A stretch of DNA of 24,741 nt, from contig CANPWT010000006.1 in the NCBI GenBank assembly GCA_947584775.1, positions 1-24,741 of the forward strand, read 5' to 3'. The stretch comes from an uncultured Clostridia bacterium (lineage in GTDB: Bacteria > Bacillota > Clostridia > Christensenellales > UBA1242). Position 1 is the stretch's first letter. Every line of letters begins with the position of its first letter. Positions 13,244-22,214 of the stretch are shown here, one piece after another. The notes under the pieces were generated by a model. It searched no databases. It was given only the letters and a program-made list of their open reading frames with translations, and had not been told where the DNA came from. A program made the position numbers and the translations under genes.

Positions 13244-13555
13244 TTAGTTGTTGCATTTGTTAATGAACTCCACAATATCGTCATATGGATTTAAGCCCAC
13301 CATGCTATCAATTTTTTCCCCATTTTTAAAGCAAATAATTGTTGGCACGCTAAATATGCGGAAACGTTTGGCAATCTCCTCACTTTCGTCTATATCAACA
13401 TTGTAAACATTAATATCTTTATGTTGTTCGCTAACCTTTTCCATAATAGGTTTTAACATCCTGCAAGGCATACACCAAGTTGCGGAAAAATCCACCACTG
13501 ATAATGTTTTGCTGGCGATTGCATCGTCAAAATTTGTTGAATTTAAAACTTCCAT
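13244..13555 (-). CDS. trxA: Thioredoxin with a WCMPC active site
   Basis: 103 residues with the thioredoxin fold layout: VVDFSATWCMPCRMLKP (W27, C28, C31), the Asp-rich strand VYNVDIDE, cis-proline P71 in FSVPTII, and the KNGEKID-MVG turn. The active-site dipeptide is Met-Pro instead of the usual Gly-Pro, a variant seen in some anaerobes' thioredoxins, which may alter redox potential or partner choice. GAGGG lies four bases before the ATG, which comes directly after the tcdA stop. It is the last gene of the operon before a terminator. Confidence 0.92.
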   Translation of the reverse strand: MEVLNSTNFDDAIASKTLSVVDFSATWCMPCRMLKPIMEKVSEQHKDINVYNVDIDESEEIAKRFRIFSVPTIICFKNGEKIDSMVGLNPYDDIVEFINKCNN

Positions 13556-14251
13556 TTAACCCTCGATTAGTTTATTTATTATATGGCAACACATTGTGCA
13601 CGCCATACTTACAGGATAGTATACCACACTTGCAACCGTTTTGCAATCAAATTTGGTTGCTTTTTGTTTAGTATAACAAACATCCAACTTTTTTATTCCC
13701 TCGCTTAGCACAAATTTCCTAAGTATTTTGGCAATTGGGTCGTAACTTGTTTTTTTAATGTCCGCAACGGTAAAATTTGGGTTTTCTTTATATCTATTTC
13801 CCGCCCCGCAAGCACAAATTATGTATTTATTTATTTGATTGGTGTGTTTTATTAATAACTTTTTGTTTTTAATGTCGTCTATGCAATCGGCAACAATGTC
13901 GTAGTTGTTGAAATTGATATTATTTATTGTATTTTCGTCCAATTTAAATGGGTAAATATCAATTTTTGCATCTGGATTAATGTTTAATAAATCCTGTTTT
14001 AATTGTTCAACTTTTAGTTCGCCAATCGTGTTTACATTTGCAACAAATTGCCTATTTATATTTGACGGGCTAACTTTGTCGAAATCCACAATGCCAATAC
14101 GGTCAACGCCTGAGCGGATTAAAAATGTTGCAAGCGCGCCACCAACTCCGCCCACGCCAAAAACTATGACGCTTGCGTTTGTTAGCCTTTTTGTTTGGCT
14201 TTCAGTTAGCATCATAGTAAATCTATTAAAATACTCTTTGTTATAGCACAT
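13556..14251 (-). CDS. tcdA: tRNA threonylcarbamoyladenosine dehydratase (TcdA/YrvM, ThiF/E1 fold)
   Basis: 231 residues, a little shorter than the family's usual 240-270. The ATP-binding loop GVGGVGG is at 32-38, followed by IVDFDKVSPSNINRQF (D56, D58, R67), DCIDDIKNKKLLI, and the TcdA-typical stretch CGAGNRY then TVADIKKTSYDPIAKILRK. The family cyclises the t6A base at position 37 of ANN-decoding tRNAs to ct6A. ThiF, MoeB or HesA are alternatives, but the ADI-KT--DP-AK-LR segment favours TcdA. The start overlaps the hslU stop by eleven bases; a second pair of ATGs at codons 13-14 would shorten the protein. Confidence 0.85.
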   Translation of the reverse strand: MCYNKEYFNRFTMMLTESQTKRLTNASVIVFGVGGVGGALATFLIRSGVDRIGIVDFDKVSPSNINRQFVANVNTIGELKVEQLKQDLLNINPDAKIDIYPFKLDENTINNINFNNYDIVADCIDDIKNKKLLIKHTNQINKYIICACGAGNRYKENPNFTVADIKKTSYDPIAKILRKFVLSEGIKKLDVCYTKQKATKFDCKTVASVVYYPVSMACTMCCHIINKLIEG

Positions 14252-15548
14252 ACTTTTTAAAATCGTGAGTTTTGATTGTGGATTTTAATGTGTTTAATAC
14301 AAAAGGTTTATCAATTTTAACCTTTACAAGCGGATTATCGTCCGTTGCGTTGAATGAAATATCTTCAAGCAACATTTCCATAATTGTTTGCAGTCTTCTT
14401 GCACCAATATTTTCGTTGGTTTCGTTCTCGTCCTCGGCAATTTGGGCAATTGTGTCGATAGCGTCCTCAGTGAACTCTAAATCCACATTATCAACCTTTA
14501 ATAGTTGCTGATATTGGTTTGTTATTGCGTTTTGCGGAATTGTTAAAATTTGTTTAAAATCTTCCTTGTTTAAACTGTCTAATTCCACCTGTATTGGGAA
14601 CCTGCCCTGCAACTCAGGAATTAGGTCACTCACGCTTGAAATATGGAACGCACCCGCCGCAATAAATAGTATATAATCTGTGTGAACTACCCCATATTTT
14701 GTATTGACAACACTGCCTTCAACAATAGGTAAAATATCGCGCTGAACGCCCTCTCGCGAGACATCTTGCCCGTTGTTTTTCTTGGCTGCAATTTTGTCTA
14801 TTTCGTCTATAAATATAATGCCTTCTTGCTCGGCGCGGTAGACTGCCTCTTTGTTTAATTGGTCTGGGTCGATAAGTTTTTCGCACTCCTCTTCAAGCAG
14901 CATTTCTTTTGCGCGTTCGACCGTCATTTTTTTCAACTTTCTAGGGGCTTTGATTATGCCGCCCATAATTTGGCCGATGTTAATTTCTGCGCCAATGCCG
15001 TCCATAAGGTTTAGTTGTTTTGGCTGTTCCCTAACCTCGATATCTATGCTATCTTTATCGTATTTGCCTTGTTTATATTCCTCATAAAAATTTGCGCGGA
15101 ACAATTCAGTGTCCACATCTTCTGGCTTTCTGGCTTTTTTAAGTGGGTAAAGAACATCGGTTATTTTTTTATCAACAACCACCATTGCCCTGTTTTTAAT
15201 TTTTTGGGTTTGCTCGTCCTTAACAATGCGCACTGAAGCCTCAACAAGGTCCCGTATCATGCTTTCAACATCTCTGCCAACATAGCCTACTTCGGTGTAT
15301 TTTGTTGCTTCCACCTTAACAAAAGGCGCGTTGACCAATTTGGCAAGACGGCGTGCAATTTCCGTTTTGCCAACGCCGGTTGGGCCTTTTAAAATGATGT
15401 TTTTAGGCGTGATTTCTTCGCTTACAGATTTATCTAATTTACTTCTTCTATATCTATTTCTTAGTGCGATGGCGACCGCCCTTTTTGCTTTTGCTTGACC
15501 TATGATGTAGTTATCTAAATTTTTTACAATTTCTTTACAAGTCATCAT
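14241..15548 (-). CDS. hslU: HslU/ClpY ATPase subunit of the HslUV protease
   Basis: 435 residues from the first of two adjacent ATGs (15546-15548), six bases after GGAGG. Motifs: LDNYIIGQAKAKRAVAIALRNR at the start, Walker A GPTGVGKT at 55-62, the pore-loop region TKYTEVGYVGRDVESMIRDL, Walker B IIFIDEIDKIAA, sensor and C-terminal domain with NIGARRLQTIME and the end HDFKKYVL, which resembles the HslV-docking tail of the family. The intermediate domain looks shorter than in B. subtilis ClpY. It unfolds substrates and feeds them to HslV, encoded directly upstream. codY, common downstream in Bacilli, is absent. Confidence 0.95.
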   Translation of the reverse strand: MMTCKEIVKNLDNYIIGQAKAKRAVAIALRNRYRRSKLDKSVSEEITPKNIILKGPTGVGKTEIARRLAKLVNAPFVKVEATKYTEVGYVGRDVESMIRDLVEASVRIVKDEQTQKIKNRAMVVVDKKITDVLYPLKKARKPEDVDTELFRANFYEEYKQGKYDKDSIDIEVREQPKQLNLMDGIGAEINIGQIMGGIIKAPRKLKKMTVERAKEMLLEEECEKLIDPDQLNKEAVYRAEQEGIIFIDEIDKIAAKKNNGQDVSREGVQRDILPIVEGSVVNTKYGVVHTDYILFIAAGAFHISSVSDLIPELQGRFPIQVELDSLNKEDFKQILTIPQNAITNQYQQLLKVDNVDLEFTEDAIDTIAQIAEDENETNENIGARRLQTIMEMLLEDISFNATDDNPLVKVKIDKPFVLNTLKSTIKTHDFKKYVL

Positions 15549-15549
15549 A

Positions 15550-16083
15550 CTACACCTCCTCCACAACATAATTTGTGTTTGTAAAAACGCACATACTGCT
15601 TGCTATTTCCATTGATTTTATTGCAATTTCCCTAGCGCTTAAATTTGTGTTCCTAAGCAAGGCTTTTGCAGCCGCCAGGGCAAAATTGCCGCCACTGCCA
15701 ATTGCGCAAACGCCATCGTCCGGCTCGATAACATCGCCCGTGCCGGCTAATATTAGCAAGGTGGATTTATCTGCGACAATCATCATAGCCTCGGCCTTGC
15801 CATGCCCGGAAGAACGTATGTTTTTGGCGTATTCTACCGCGCTACGCATTAAACTGCCACTATATTTGTTTAACATCTTTTCAAATTCTTCACACATGGC
15901 AAATGCGTCCGCTGTGCCACCGGCAAAACCAACCACAACTTTATCGTCATACAATCGGCGAACCTTGTGCGCATTGCCTTTAAAAATAATGCTTTCTCCC
16001 ATTGTAACTTGGCCGTCCCCGGCTATTACTATTTTGCCATCTTTTTTAACTGCCACGATGGTTGTACCTTTAAATTGTTGCAT
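15550..16083 (-). CDS. hslV: HslV/ClpQ peptidase subunit
   Basis: 177 residues of the threonine protease fold: TTIVAVKKDGKIVIAGDGQVTMG, KVRRLYDDKVVVGFAGGTADAF, and AIGSGGNFALAAAKALL. The catalytic threonine should be T7, so the six residues MQQFKG form a short leader to be removed, as in other Firmicutes ClpQ and unlike E. coli HslV, where only Met precedes it. AAAGGAG precedes the ATG, and the stop lies next to the hslU ATG (GTGTAGTATG junction). xerC/codV, usually between trmFO and hslV in Bacilli, is missing. Confidence 0.95.
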   Translation of the reverse strand: MQQFKGTTIVAVKKDGKIVIAGDGQVTMGESIIFKGNAHKVRRLYDDKVVVGFAGGTADAFAMCEEFEKMLNKYSGSLMRSAVEYAKNIRSSGHGKAEAMMIVADKSTLLILAGTGDVIEPDDGVCAIGSGGNFALAAAKALLRNTNLSAREIAIKSMEIASSMCVFTNTNYVVEEV

Positions 16084-16086
16084 AAA

Positions 16087-17388
16087 TTACTCCTTTATAT
16101 TCATAGTTTTTTTAATACTGTTTAGTGCGCGTATCCTAAATTTAATGTATCGCGTTTGTTTGTCCGCCACATCTATTGGGCTAAGCAAGCCAAAATTTGC
16201 ATTAATTGGCTGCACAGTTTTTGGGTCGGCATTAGATAAATAATTGTAAATGCCGCCTATAATTGTGTCTGGGTTAAAACTTATAAGTGGCTTATTGTTT
16301 AGCATGTTTAAAACATTAATAGCACAATACAGGCCGCTTGCAATGCTTTCTACATACCCTTCAACCCCGCTTAGTTGCCCGGCAATAAATATATTATTGT
16401 CCGATTTTAACCTAGAATACTTATCTAAGCATTTTGGGAAGTTTACAAAATTGTTAGTGTGCATTACGCCATAGCGCAAAAAAGTTGCATTTTCTAGCCC
16501 AGGAATAAGCCTAAACACCCGCTTTTGCTCTGGAAAGGTTAAATTTGTTTGAAACCCTACCATATTATACATTGTAGCATAATTATTTTCTTTTCTCAAC
16601 TGAACAACGGCATAAGGCTTAACATTTTTGTGCGGATTTATAAGCCCAACCGGTTTTAGCGGGCCAAACCTTATTGCATCCACCCCACGGCTTGCCTGAA
16701 TTTCTATTGGCATACAGCCCTCAAAAATGTTCTTTTTTTCAAAATCGTGAAGAGAAACAATTTCAGCCTTTATTAGTTCGTTATAGAATTTTAAATATTG
16801 CTCTTTATCCATTGGGCAATTGATGTAGTCTGCCTCGCCCTTATTGTACCTTGACCCCAAAAAGGCGATGTTCATATCAATTGAATCGGCGCTAATAATT
16901 GGCGAAGCGGCATCGTAAAAATACAAAAAGCCCGCGCCAAGTTTATCTTTTAATGTTTGCATTAAATTGGAAGTGGTTAGCGGCCCGGTTGCCACAACTG
17001 TTATTGCGTCCGGCTCAAAATTAGTTACTTCCTTGCAAATTATGTTTATGTTTTTGTTTGTTTTTAATTGGTTAGTTATATCTTGCGAAAAACTTTCCCT
17101 ATCCACTGCCAAAGCCTGCCCAGCAGGAACTTTATGTTTATATGCTGTTTGCAAAAGTGTGCTGCCTAATAGTGTAAGTTCCCTTTTAAATACACCAGAT
17201 GCTGTGTTCTCATCATCGCTTTTAAACGAGTTACTGCAAACTATTTCTGCAAAATTATCGCTATGATGAGCGGGTGTTTTTTGCTTTGTTTTGATATCGT
17301 ATAGGTTAACTTTAACCCCGTGATTTGCCAAATATAATGCGCACTCGCTACCTGCAAGGCCGGCGCCAATTATATTAATTTTTTGCAT
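16087..17388 (-). CDS. trmFO: Folate/FAD-dependent tRNA m5U54 methyltransferase TrmFO
   Basis: 433 residues from the ATG 17386-17388, which begins MQKINIIGAGLAGSECALYLA, the FAD-binding motif at the very N-terminus expected for TrmFO. The frame stays open 25 codons upstream into topA but that part does not fit. Other family motifs: CSNSFKSDDENTASGVFKREL, PAGQALAVDRE, FEGCMPIEIQASRG, RFGPLKPVGL, LRKENNYATMYNMVGFQTNL, and AGQLSGVEGYVES. It makes ribothymidine at tRNA position 54 using methylene-THF. It overlaps the topA stop by 14 bases, part of the comM-trxA operon. Confidence 0.95.
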   Translation of the reverse strand: MQKINIIGAGLAGSECALYLANHGVKVNLYDIKTKQKTPAHHSDNFAEIVCSNSFKSDDENTASGVFKRELTLLGSTLLQTAYKHKVPAGQALAVDRESFSQDITNQLKTNKNINIICKEVTNFEPDAITVVATGPLTTSNLMQTLKDKLGAGFLYFYDAASPIISADSIDMNIAFLGSRYNKGEADYINCPMDKEQYLKFYNELIKAEIVSLHDFEKKNIFEGCMPIEIQASRGVDAIRFGPLKPVGLINPHKNVKPYAVVQLRKENNYATMYNMVGFQTNLTFPEQKRVFRLIPGLENATFLRYGVMHTNNFVNFPKCLDKYSRLKSDNNIFIAGQLSGVEGYVESIASGLYCAINVLNMLNNKPLISFNPDTIIGGIYNYLSNADPKTVQPINANFGLLSPIDVADKQTRYIKFRIRALNSIKKTMNIKE

Positions 17389-19441
17389 AGCCACAACCTT
17401 TTGACGAGCAATAAATTGATTGTTTTGCTTTGCCAAATTTTTTAAATAATGTTTTGTTGCCACATTTTGGACATGGGTCGGCTAGCGGCAAATCCCACGA
17501 AATATAATCGCATTTTGGGTAATTTTCGCACCCAAAAAACGTTGTGCCCTTTTTGTTGTGTTTGGCGCTTACAACTCCGCCACATTTTGGGCATATTCCG
17601 GTTTCGGTGATTGAATTTAAATTTTTAGTGTTTTTGCATTGTGGGTAGTTAGAGCAAGCCAAAAATTTGCCAAATTTACCATCTCTGTACACCATCATTG
17701 CGCCACATTTTTCACATTTTACATCGCTTGGCTCGGGTGCGGCTTTGGTTAGGCTAACATTGGACATTTTGCTGGCATAATCTAATTGTTTGCTAAAATC
17801 GCTATAAAACTTTTCAACAATATCTTGCCATTTTGCCTTGCCAAGTTCAACATCGTCCAATTCCTTTTCCATATCTGCGGTGAATTTAATGTCCATTGCA
17901 GATTTAAAATACTCTTCCAAATATTCGGTTACTTTTATGCCAAGTTCGGTTGGTTGTAAGGCATTTTTAACCTGCTTTATATATTCCCTATTAAAAAGTG
18001 TGGTTATGGTTGCACCATATGTGGACGGCCTGCCAATGCCCTGCACTTCCATTTCGTGCGTGAGTGTGCCCGTTGTAAACCTTACAGGTGGCTTGGTGTA
18101 TTTTTGTTCGGTTTTAATTTTTTCCTTTTTAACAAGTTCGTTTTCAGTTAGGCTTGGGATGTTTATGCCGTTCTTTTCCTCTTCTTGCGGTTTTACAATT
18201 TTTGTGTAGCCTTCAAAAATTAATGCTTTGCCAGACGCGCGGAATTTATAATCCCCCGCCGAAATATCTACCGTTAAACTATCATATTGCGCCCAACTCA
18301 TTTGGCTGGCAATAAAGCGGTTGAAAATAAGAGTGTATAATTTTAAATATTGTTTGTCTATTTTGCCTTGCAAATATTCGGGCGTGTATTTTAAATTGAT
18401 TGGCCTAATTGCTTCGTGCGCATCTTGGGCGTTTTGTTTGGTTGCAAACTCGTTAAATTTGCCCGGATGATACTTTTCCCCAAAGTTGGCAACAATATAT
18501 TCCTTTGCCATAAATTGCGAATCTAGGCTCAGCCTGGTGCTATCGGTACGGATGTAAGTTACAAGCGGGGTTTTGCCCTCGCCAGCAATCATTACACCTT
18601 CGTACAGCGATTGCGCACAACGAGTGTAGCCTTGAACGGTCATTTTAAGTTTGGATAACGCGTCTTGTTGCAAACTGCTGGTGATGTATGGTGCAGGTGG
18701 TTTTGAATATGCAATTTGGCGTTTTACCGCGCTTACAACATAATCCGCCACCTCAATGGTTTTTAAAACATCGTCCACTTCCTCTTTGGAGTGAATTTCT
18801 ATCTTTTTATCTTTATATTGAATAAGGTCGGCTTTAAATTTTTGCTTATCTTTGCTAAGTTCGGCCGAAACCACCCAATATTCTTGCGGAACAAAGGCTT
18901 GAATTGCCTTTTCCCTATCCACAATAAGTTTTAGCGTTACCGATTGAACACGGCCCGCGCTTAGCCTGCTTTGTATTTTTTTGGAAAGTAATGGGCTTAG
19001 TTTGTAACCCATAATTCTATCTAGCACTCGCCTGCCTTGTTGGGCGTTTACTAGGTTATAGTTAATCGGCTTTGGGTTTTGTATGCTTGCGTTTACCGCT
19101 TTTTTACTAATTTCGTTAAATGCGGTGCGCACAGGCGCGTTTTTGTCTAACCCCAAAATGGTTGCCAAATGCCAGGCAATTGCTTCCCCCTCCCTATCTG
19201 GGTCGCTTGCCAAATAAATTGCATCCGCTTTTTCAGCCAATTTTTTAAGTTCCGCCACGGTGGATTTTTTGCTTGGGATAATTTCATAAGTAGGCTCGAA
19301 ATTATTATCTAAATCTATTGCAAACGAATTTGCAGGTAAATCCCTAACATGACCCTTGGTTGGGAACACAACATATTCTGGCCCTAGATATTTTTTTATT
19401 GGGTCGCGCTTGCCCGGACCTTCTATAAACACTAACTTCAT
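17375..19441 (-). CDS. topA: DNA topoisomerase I (type IA)
   Basis: 688 residues. The Toprim domain starts the protein with EGPGK (E7, K11; the family form is ESPAK) and has DPDREGEAIAWH at 80-91. The catalytic tyrosine is Y296 in TYIRTDSTRLS. The C-terminus carries three four-cysteine zinc ribbons: CEKCG...CSNYPQC, CPKCGG...CENYPKC and CPKCG...CSSKGC. It relaxes negative supercoils. GAGG precedes the ATG, 12 bases after dprA. The order dprA-topA-trmFO is typical of Firmicutes. The opening motif has Ser to Gly and Ala to Gly changes, but the catalytic Glu and Lys remain. Confidence 0.96.
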   Translation of the reverse strand: MKLVFIEGPGKRDPIKKYLGPEYVVFPTKGHVRDLPANSFAIDLDNNFEPTYEIIPSKKSTVAELKKLAEKADAIYLASDPDREGEAIAWHLATILGLDKNAPVRTAFNEISKKAVNASIQNPKPINYNLVNAQQGRRVLDRIMGYKLSPLLSKKIQSRLSAGRVQSVTLKLIVDREKAIQAFVPQEYWVVSAELSKDKQKFKADLIQYKDKKIEIHSKEEVDDVLKTIEVADYVVSAVKRQIAYSKPPAPYITSSLQQDALSKLKMTVQGYTRCAQSLYEGVMIAGEGKTPLVTYIRTDSTRLSLDSQFMAKEYIVANFGEKYHPGKFNEFATKQNAQDAHEAIRPINLKYTPEYLQGKIDKQYLKLYTLIFNRFIASQMSWAQYDSLTVDISAGDYKFRASGKALIFEGYTKIVKPQEEEKNGINIPSLTENELVKKEKIKTEQKYTKPPVRFTTGTLTHEMEVQGIGRPSTYGATITTLFNREYIKQVKNALQPTELGIKVTEYLEEYFKSAMDIKFTADMEKELDDVELGKAKWQDIVEKFYSDFSKQLDYASKMSNVSLTKAAPEPSDVKCEKCGAMMVYRDGKFGKFLACSNYPQCKNTKNLNSITETGICPKCGGVVSAKHNKKGTTFFGCENYPKCDYISWDLPLADPCPKCGNKTLFKKFGKAKQSIYCSSKGCGYAKN

Positions 19442-19453
19442 TTTAACCTCGTA

Positions 19454-20539
19454 TTATTTGTTTGAAATATAACTGTTGTTGGCTAGTTTTGTAATCATAC
19501 CTGTCATTTCCAACTCCGTTAAAATTGCATTAAGTTCTTGCGCGGGGAGTTTGGTTAAATCAACAAGTTGCTGAAACGTCTTTTTTTCAGCATTTAAATA
19601 ATTTAATACAAGTTGGGCGTTAATGTCAAGTTGAATTTCGTCATTTTCAATTTTTTCTTTTTTAGTTAGGTTTAAAACTTCAAACACATCGTCCGGCGAA
19701 AGCGTAATGTTAGCCTTATTATCTTTAATAAGTTGATTTGTTCCGCTTGAATATGGCGAGTTAATTTTGCCAGGAATTGCAAAAACCTCCCTATTAAAAT
19801 CAAAGGCATAATTGGCGGTGTGCATCGAGCCGCTTTTAACGCCTGCCTCGGTTACTATTATTGCGTGCGATAGCCCAGCGATAATTCTATTCCTAATAGG
19901 GAAAAGATAACTTAGAGGTGCAACATCGGGCGCACTTTCACTAATTAATAGATTGCTCTGTTCAATTTCCCTACTCAACTTTATATTTATTGCTGGGTAA
20001 ATATGATTAAATCCGCCCGCTAAAACTGCAATTGTGTTGCCCGTTTGCTCTAAGGCAGTTTTGTGTGCAATTGTATCTATGCCAACTGCCATGCCCGACA
20101 CCACAGTTATGTTATTTTCCGCCAATGCTTTGGCATATTGTTTTGTGGTAACCAGCCCGTAATCGCTATGTTTTCTGCTGCCAACAATGCCCACACAATA
20201 ACTATTTAACAGTTGGGTGTTGCCCTTGCAGTATAAAACAAAAGGCGGAGTGGCAATTTCTTTTAACATATCTGGGTAATTTGGGTTATAAATGGTTATT
20301 ATTTTTATGTTTGCCTTTGTGTATTCTTCTATTTTCCTATCTAAAAATTCGTTTGATGTTAAGGCGGACATTTTTGTAATTTCTTGTTCGTTTAAAACAT
20401 CCCGCAATTTCGAGTTTGACAAAAAAGACTTTTTAATGTCCGTGTTAACATTAAAAATTTCTAATAATTTAACTTTTTTATGATAGGTTAAAAATTCAAA
20501 TAAATCTAACCAAACTAAATTTTTATCTTGAATTGTCAT
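19454..20539 (-). CDS. dprA: DNA processing protein DprA/Smf
   Basis: 361 residues. The Rossmann-type DprA core has VGIVGSRKHSDYG, TVVSGMAVGIDTIAHKTAL, NTIAVLAGGFNHIYP, SESAPDVAPLSYLFPIRNRIIAG and EVFAIPGK, in the family order. The first 100 residues are a helical extension and the last 60 look like a winged helix (QLVDLTKLPAQELNAILTELEMTG). DprA loads RecA on incoming single-stranded DNA. The ATG follows the comM stop by one base in the GTGTAGTATG junction, so it is coupled. With comM beside it, uptake or processing of foreign DNA is a plausible role, though no uptake genes are in this window. Confidence 0.94.
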   Translation of the reverse strand: MTIQDKNLVWLDLFEFLTYHKKVKLLEIFNVNTDIKKSFLSNSKLRDVLNEQEITKMSALTSNEFLDRKIEEYTKANIKIITIYNPNYPDMLKEIATPPFVLYCKGNTQLLNSYCVGIVGSRKHSDYGLVTTKQYAKALAENNITVVSGMAVGIDTIAHKTALEQTGNTIAVLAGGFNHIYPAINIKLSREIEQSNLLISESAPDVAPLSYLFPIRNRIIAGLSHAIIVTEAGVKSGSMHTANYAFDFNREVFAIPGKINSPYSSGTNQLIKDNKANITLSPDDVFEVLNLTKKEKIENDEIQLDINAQLVLNYLNAEKKTFQQLVDLTKLPAQELNAILTELEMTGMITKLANNSYISNK

Positions 20540-20540
20540 A

Positions 20541-22073
20541 CTACACTGAATATTTTTTATCTAGCGAACGATATTGAATTGCCTCTAAAATATGTTGTTT
20601 TTCTATATTTTCCTTGCCGTCTAAATCTGCAATAGTGCGTGCCACCTTTAATATTCTATTGTATGCGCGCGCAGATAAATTCATTTTTTTAAAGGCAAGT
20701 TCTAAAATGTTGTTACACTCTTTGTTTAAAGCGCAATATTTTTTAAACTCCTTTTCGTTCATTTTGGCGTTGGAATAAATGCCGCTATCTTTAAACCTTT
20801 CTAGTTGTATTTCACGCGCTTTGTTAACGCGCTTTTTAATTTCGCAACTAGGCTCTTCCAACTCTCCGCCAGATAGGTCGTCATAATTAATGCTATCTAC
20901 TTCGATGTGTAAATCTATTCTATCTAGCAATGGGCCGCTAATTTTAGATAGATATTTATGTATTGCAGACGGGGTGCATTTACACTCGTGCGTAGTGCTG
21001 CCATAATAGCCGCATGGGCATGGGTTCATGCTGGCAACAAGGATAAAGTTGGCGGGATATTGCACGGTTAGCGCGTTCCTTGCCACGGTTATATAGCCAT
21101 CCTCCATTGGTTGGCGCAAAGTTTCTATTGTGTTGCGAGCGTATTCTGGCATTTCATCTAAAAACAAAACGCCGTTGTGTGCCAGGCTTATTTCGCCCGG
21201 TTTTGCCTTTTGGCCACCGCCTGTGAGCGCAATAAGGGTTGCAGTGTGATGCGGGCTTCTAAACGGCCTTTCCACCACAATGCCGCGGTTAGTATCCAAC
21301 AGGCCGGCAACGCTGTGTATTTTTGTAACTTCCAAACTTTCTTCAAAGGTCATATCTGGCAAAATGGAAGGAAAACATTTGGCAAGCATAGTTTTACCCG
21401 CACCAGGTGGTCCAATCAACAAAATATTATGCCCGCCCGCTGCTGCAATTTCCATTGCGCGTTTGGCACTGACCTGACCTTTAACATAGGCAAAATCGTG
21501 CTTATAATTATGTTCTTTTAAAACATCTTCGTACGATTTATTGCTCAATTTTTCTATATTTATTTCGCCTTTTAAAAACGAAACCACTTGTTTTAATGTT
21601 TCAACCGGGAAAACTTCCAATTTATCTATAAATGAAGCCTCTACCGCATTTTCCTTAGGGATTATAAACTTAGTGTAGCCCATTTGTTTAGCGCTTATCA
21701 GCATAGGCAAAATGCCGTTTAACTTTCTAATTTCGCCATCCAAACTAAGTTCCCCTAGAATTATGTAGCCGGAAAGGGATTTGTTAGGGATAATATCCTC
21801 AGCGGCCAAAATGCCAAGCGCGATGGGCAAATCATACATACTGCCCTCCTTTTTAGTGTCCGCCGGGGCAAGGTTGATTATAACCTTATTAATTGGATAA
21901 TTAAACGCGCTGTTTTTTATTGCCGCCTTTACCCTAGATTTACTTTCTTTAATTGCGGTATCTGCCAGGCCAACAACATCATAGCCGGGCAAGCCGTTGT
22001 TTATGTCTAATTCTATTTGAACAGGATAGCCTGTTATGCCATTTAAACCAAATGATAAAATTTTTGCTAACAT
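20541..22073 (-). CDS. comM: ComM/YifB family AAA+ ATPase (Mg chelatase-like)
   Basis: 510 residues. The N-terminal third is the Lon-protease-like domain (GLPGYDVVGLADTAIKESKSRVKAAI, NLAPADTKKEGSMYDLPIAL). The AAA+ domain has Walker A GPPGAGKT at 221-228, FRSPHHTATLIALTGGGQKAKPGEISLAHNGVLFLDEMPEY, the CPCG...C-C zinc-like cysteines after SMNP, and a C-terminal region with SARAYNRILKVARTIADL. ComM helicases promote branch migration in natural transformation in Gram-negatives; in Firmicutes the role is less clear. It has a strong promoter and heads the operon down to trxA. Confidence 0.94.
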   Translation of the reverse strand: MLAKILSFGLNGITGYPVQIELDINNGLPGYDVVGLADTAIKESKSRVKAAIKNSAFNYPINKVIINLAPADTKKEGSMYDLPIALGILAAEDIIPNKSLSGYIILGELSLDGEIRKLNGILPMLISAKQMGYTKFIIPKENAVEASFIDKLEVFPVETLKQVVSFLKGEINIEKLSNKSYEDVLKEHNYKHDFAYVKGQVSAKRAMEIAAAGGHNILLIGPPGAGKTMLAKCFPSILPDMTFEESLEVTKIHSVAGLLDTNRGIVVERPFRSPHHTATLIALTGGGQKAKPGEISLAHNGVLFLDEMPEYARNTIETLRQPMEDGYITVARNALTVQYPANFILVASMNPCPCGYYGSTTHECKCTPSAIHKYLSKISGPLLDRIDLHIEVDSINYDDLSGGELEEPSCEIKKRVNKAREIQLERFKDSGIYSNAKMNEKEFKKYCALNKECNNILELAFKKMNLSARAYNRILKVARTIADLDGKENIEKQHILEAIQYRSLDKKYSV

Positions 22074-22090
22074 AAATTCCTCTTAACGCA

Positions 22091-22119
22091 ATTTTACAAA
22101 TATTGGCAAAATTTGTCAA
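22091..22119 (-). promoter_or_regulatory. Promoter of the comM-dprA-topA-trmFO-hslV-hslU-tcdA-trxA operon
   Basis: Minus strand TTGACA (22114-22119), 17-base spacer, TAAAAT (22091-22096). The predicted start is about ten bases before the comM ATG. No other clear promoter or terminator was found between here and 13236. Confidence 0.85.
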
Positions 22120-22164
22120 CCGTTTTATCAAACATTTGTTCGAATATTGCAAAAGAATATAAAA

Positions 22165-22186
22165 AAACCACCTTTGTTGGCGGTTT
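22165..22186 (-). terminator. Second terminator downstream of rplS
   Basis: Eight pairs (22179-22186 with 22165-22172, one G-U) around a six-base loop, followed by a T run on the minus strand. It backs up the terminator at 22195-22214. Confidence 0.85.
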
Positions 22187-22194
22187 GGGCAAAT

Positions 22195-22214
22195 AAAAAA
22201 AGGCGTTTAGCCTT
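22195..22214 (-). terminator. First terminator of rplS, overlapping its stop codon
   Basis: AAGGC (22210-22214, minus strand) pairs with GCCTT (22200-22204) around a five-base loop and is followed by seven T. The 5' arm shares bases with the rplS TAA (22213-22215). Confidence 0.8.

Noticed and set aside
15575..16243. Plus-strand open frame of 222 codons opposite hslV and trmFO
   Set aside because: It is a shadow of strongly supported minus-strand genes, with no start signal and no family resemblance.
17389..17463. A 25-residue N-terminal extension of TrmFO
   Set aside because: The FAD motif of the family starts directly at the N-terminus of the shorter form, and the extension is the topA C-terminal coding region in another frame.
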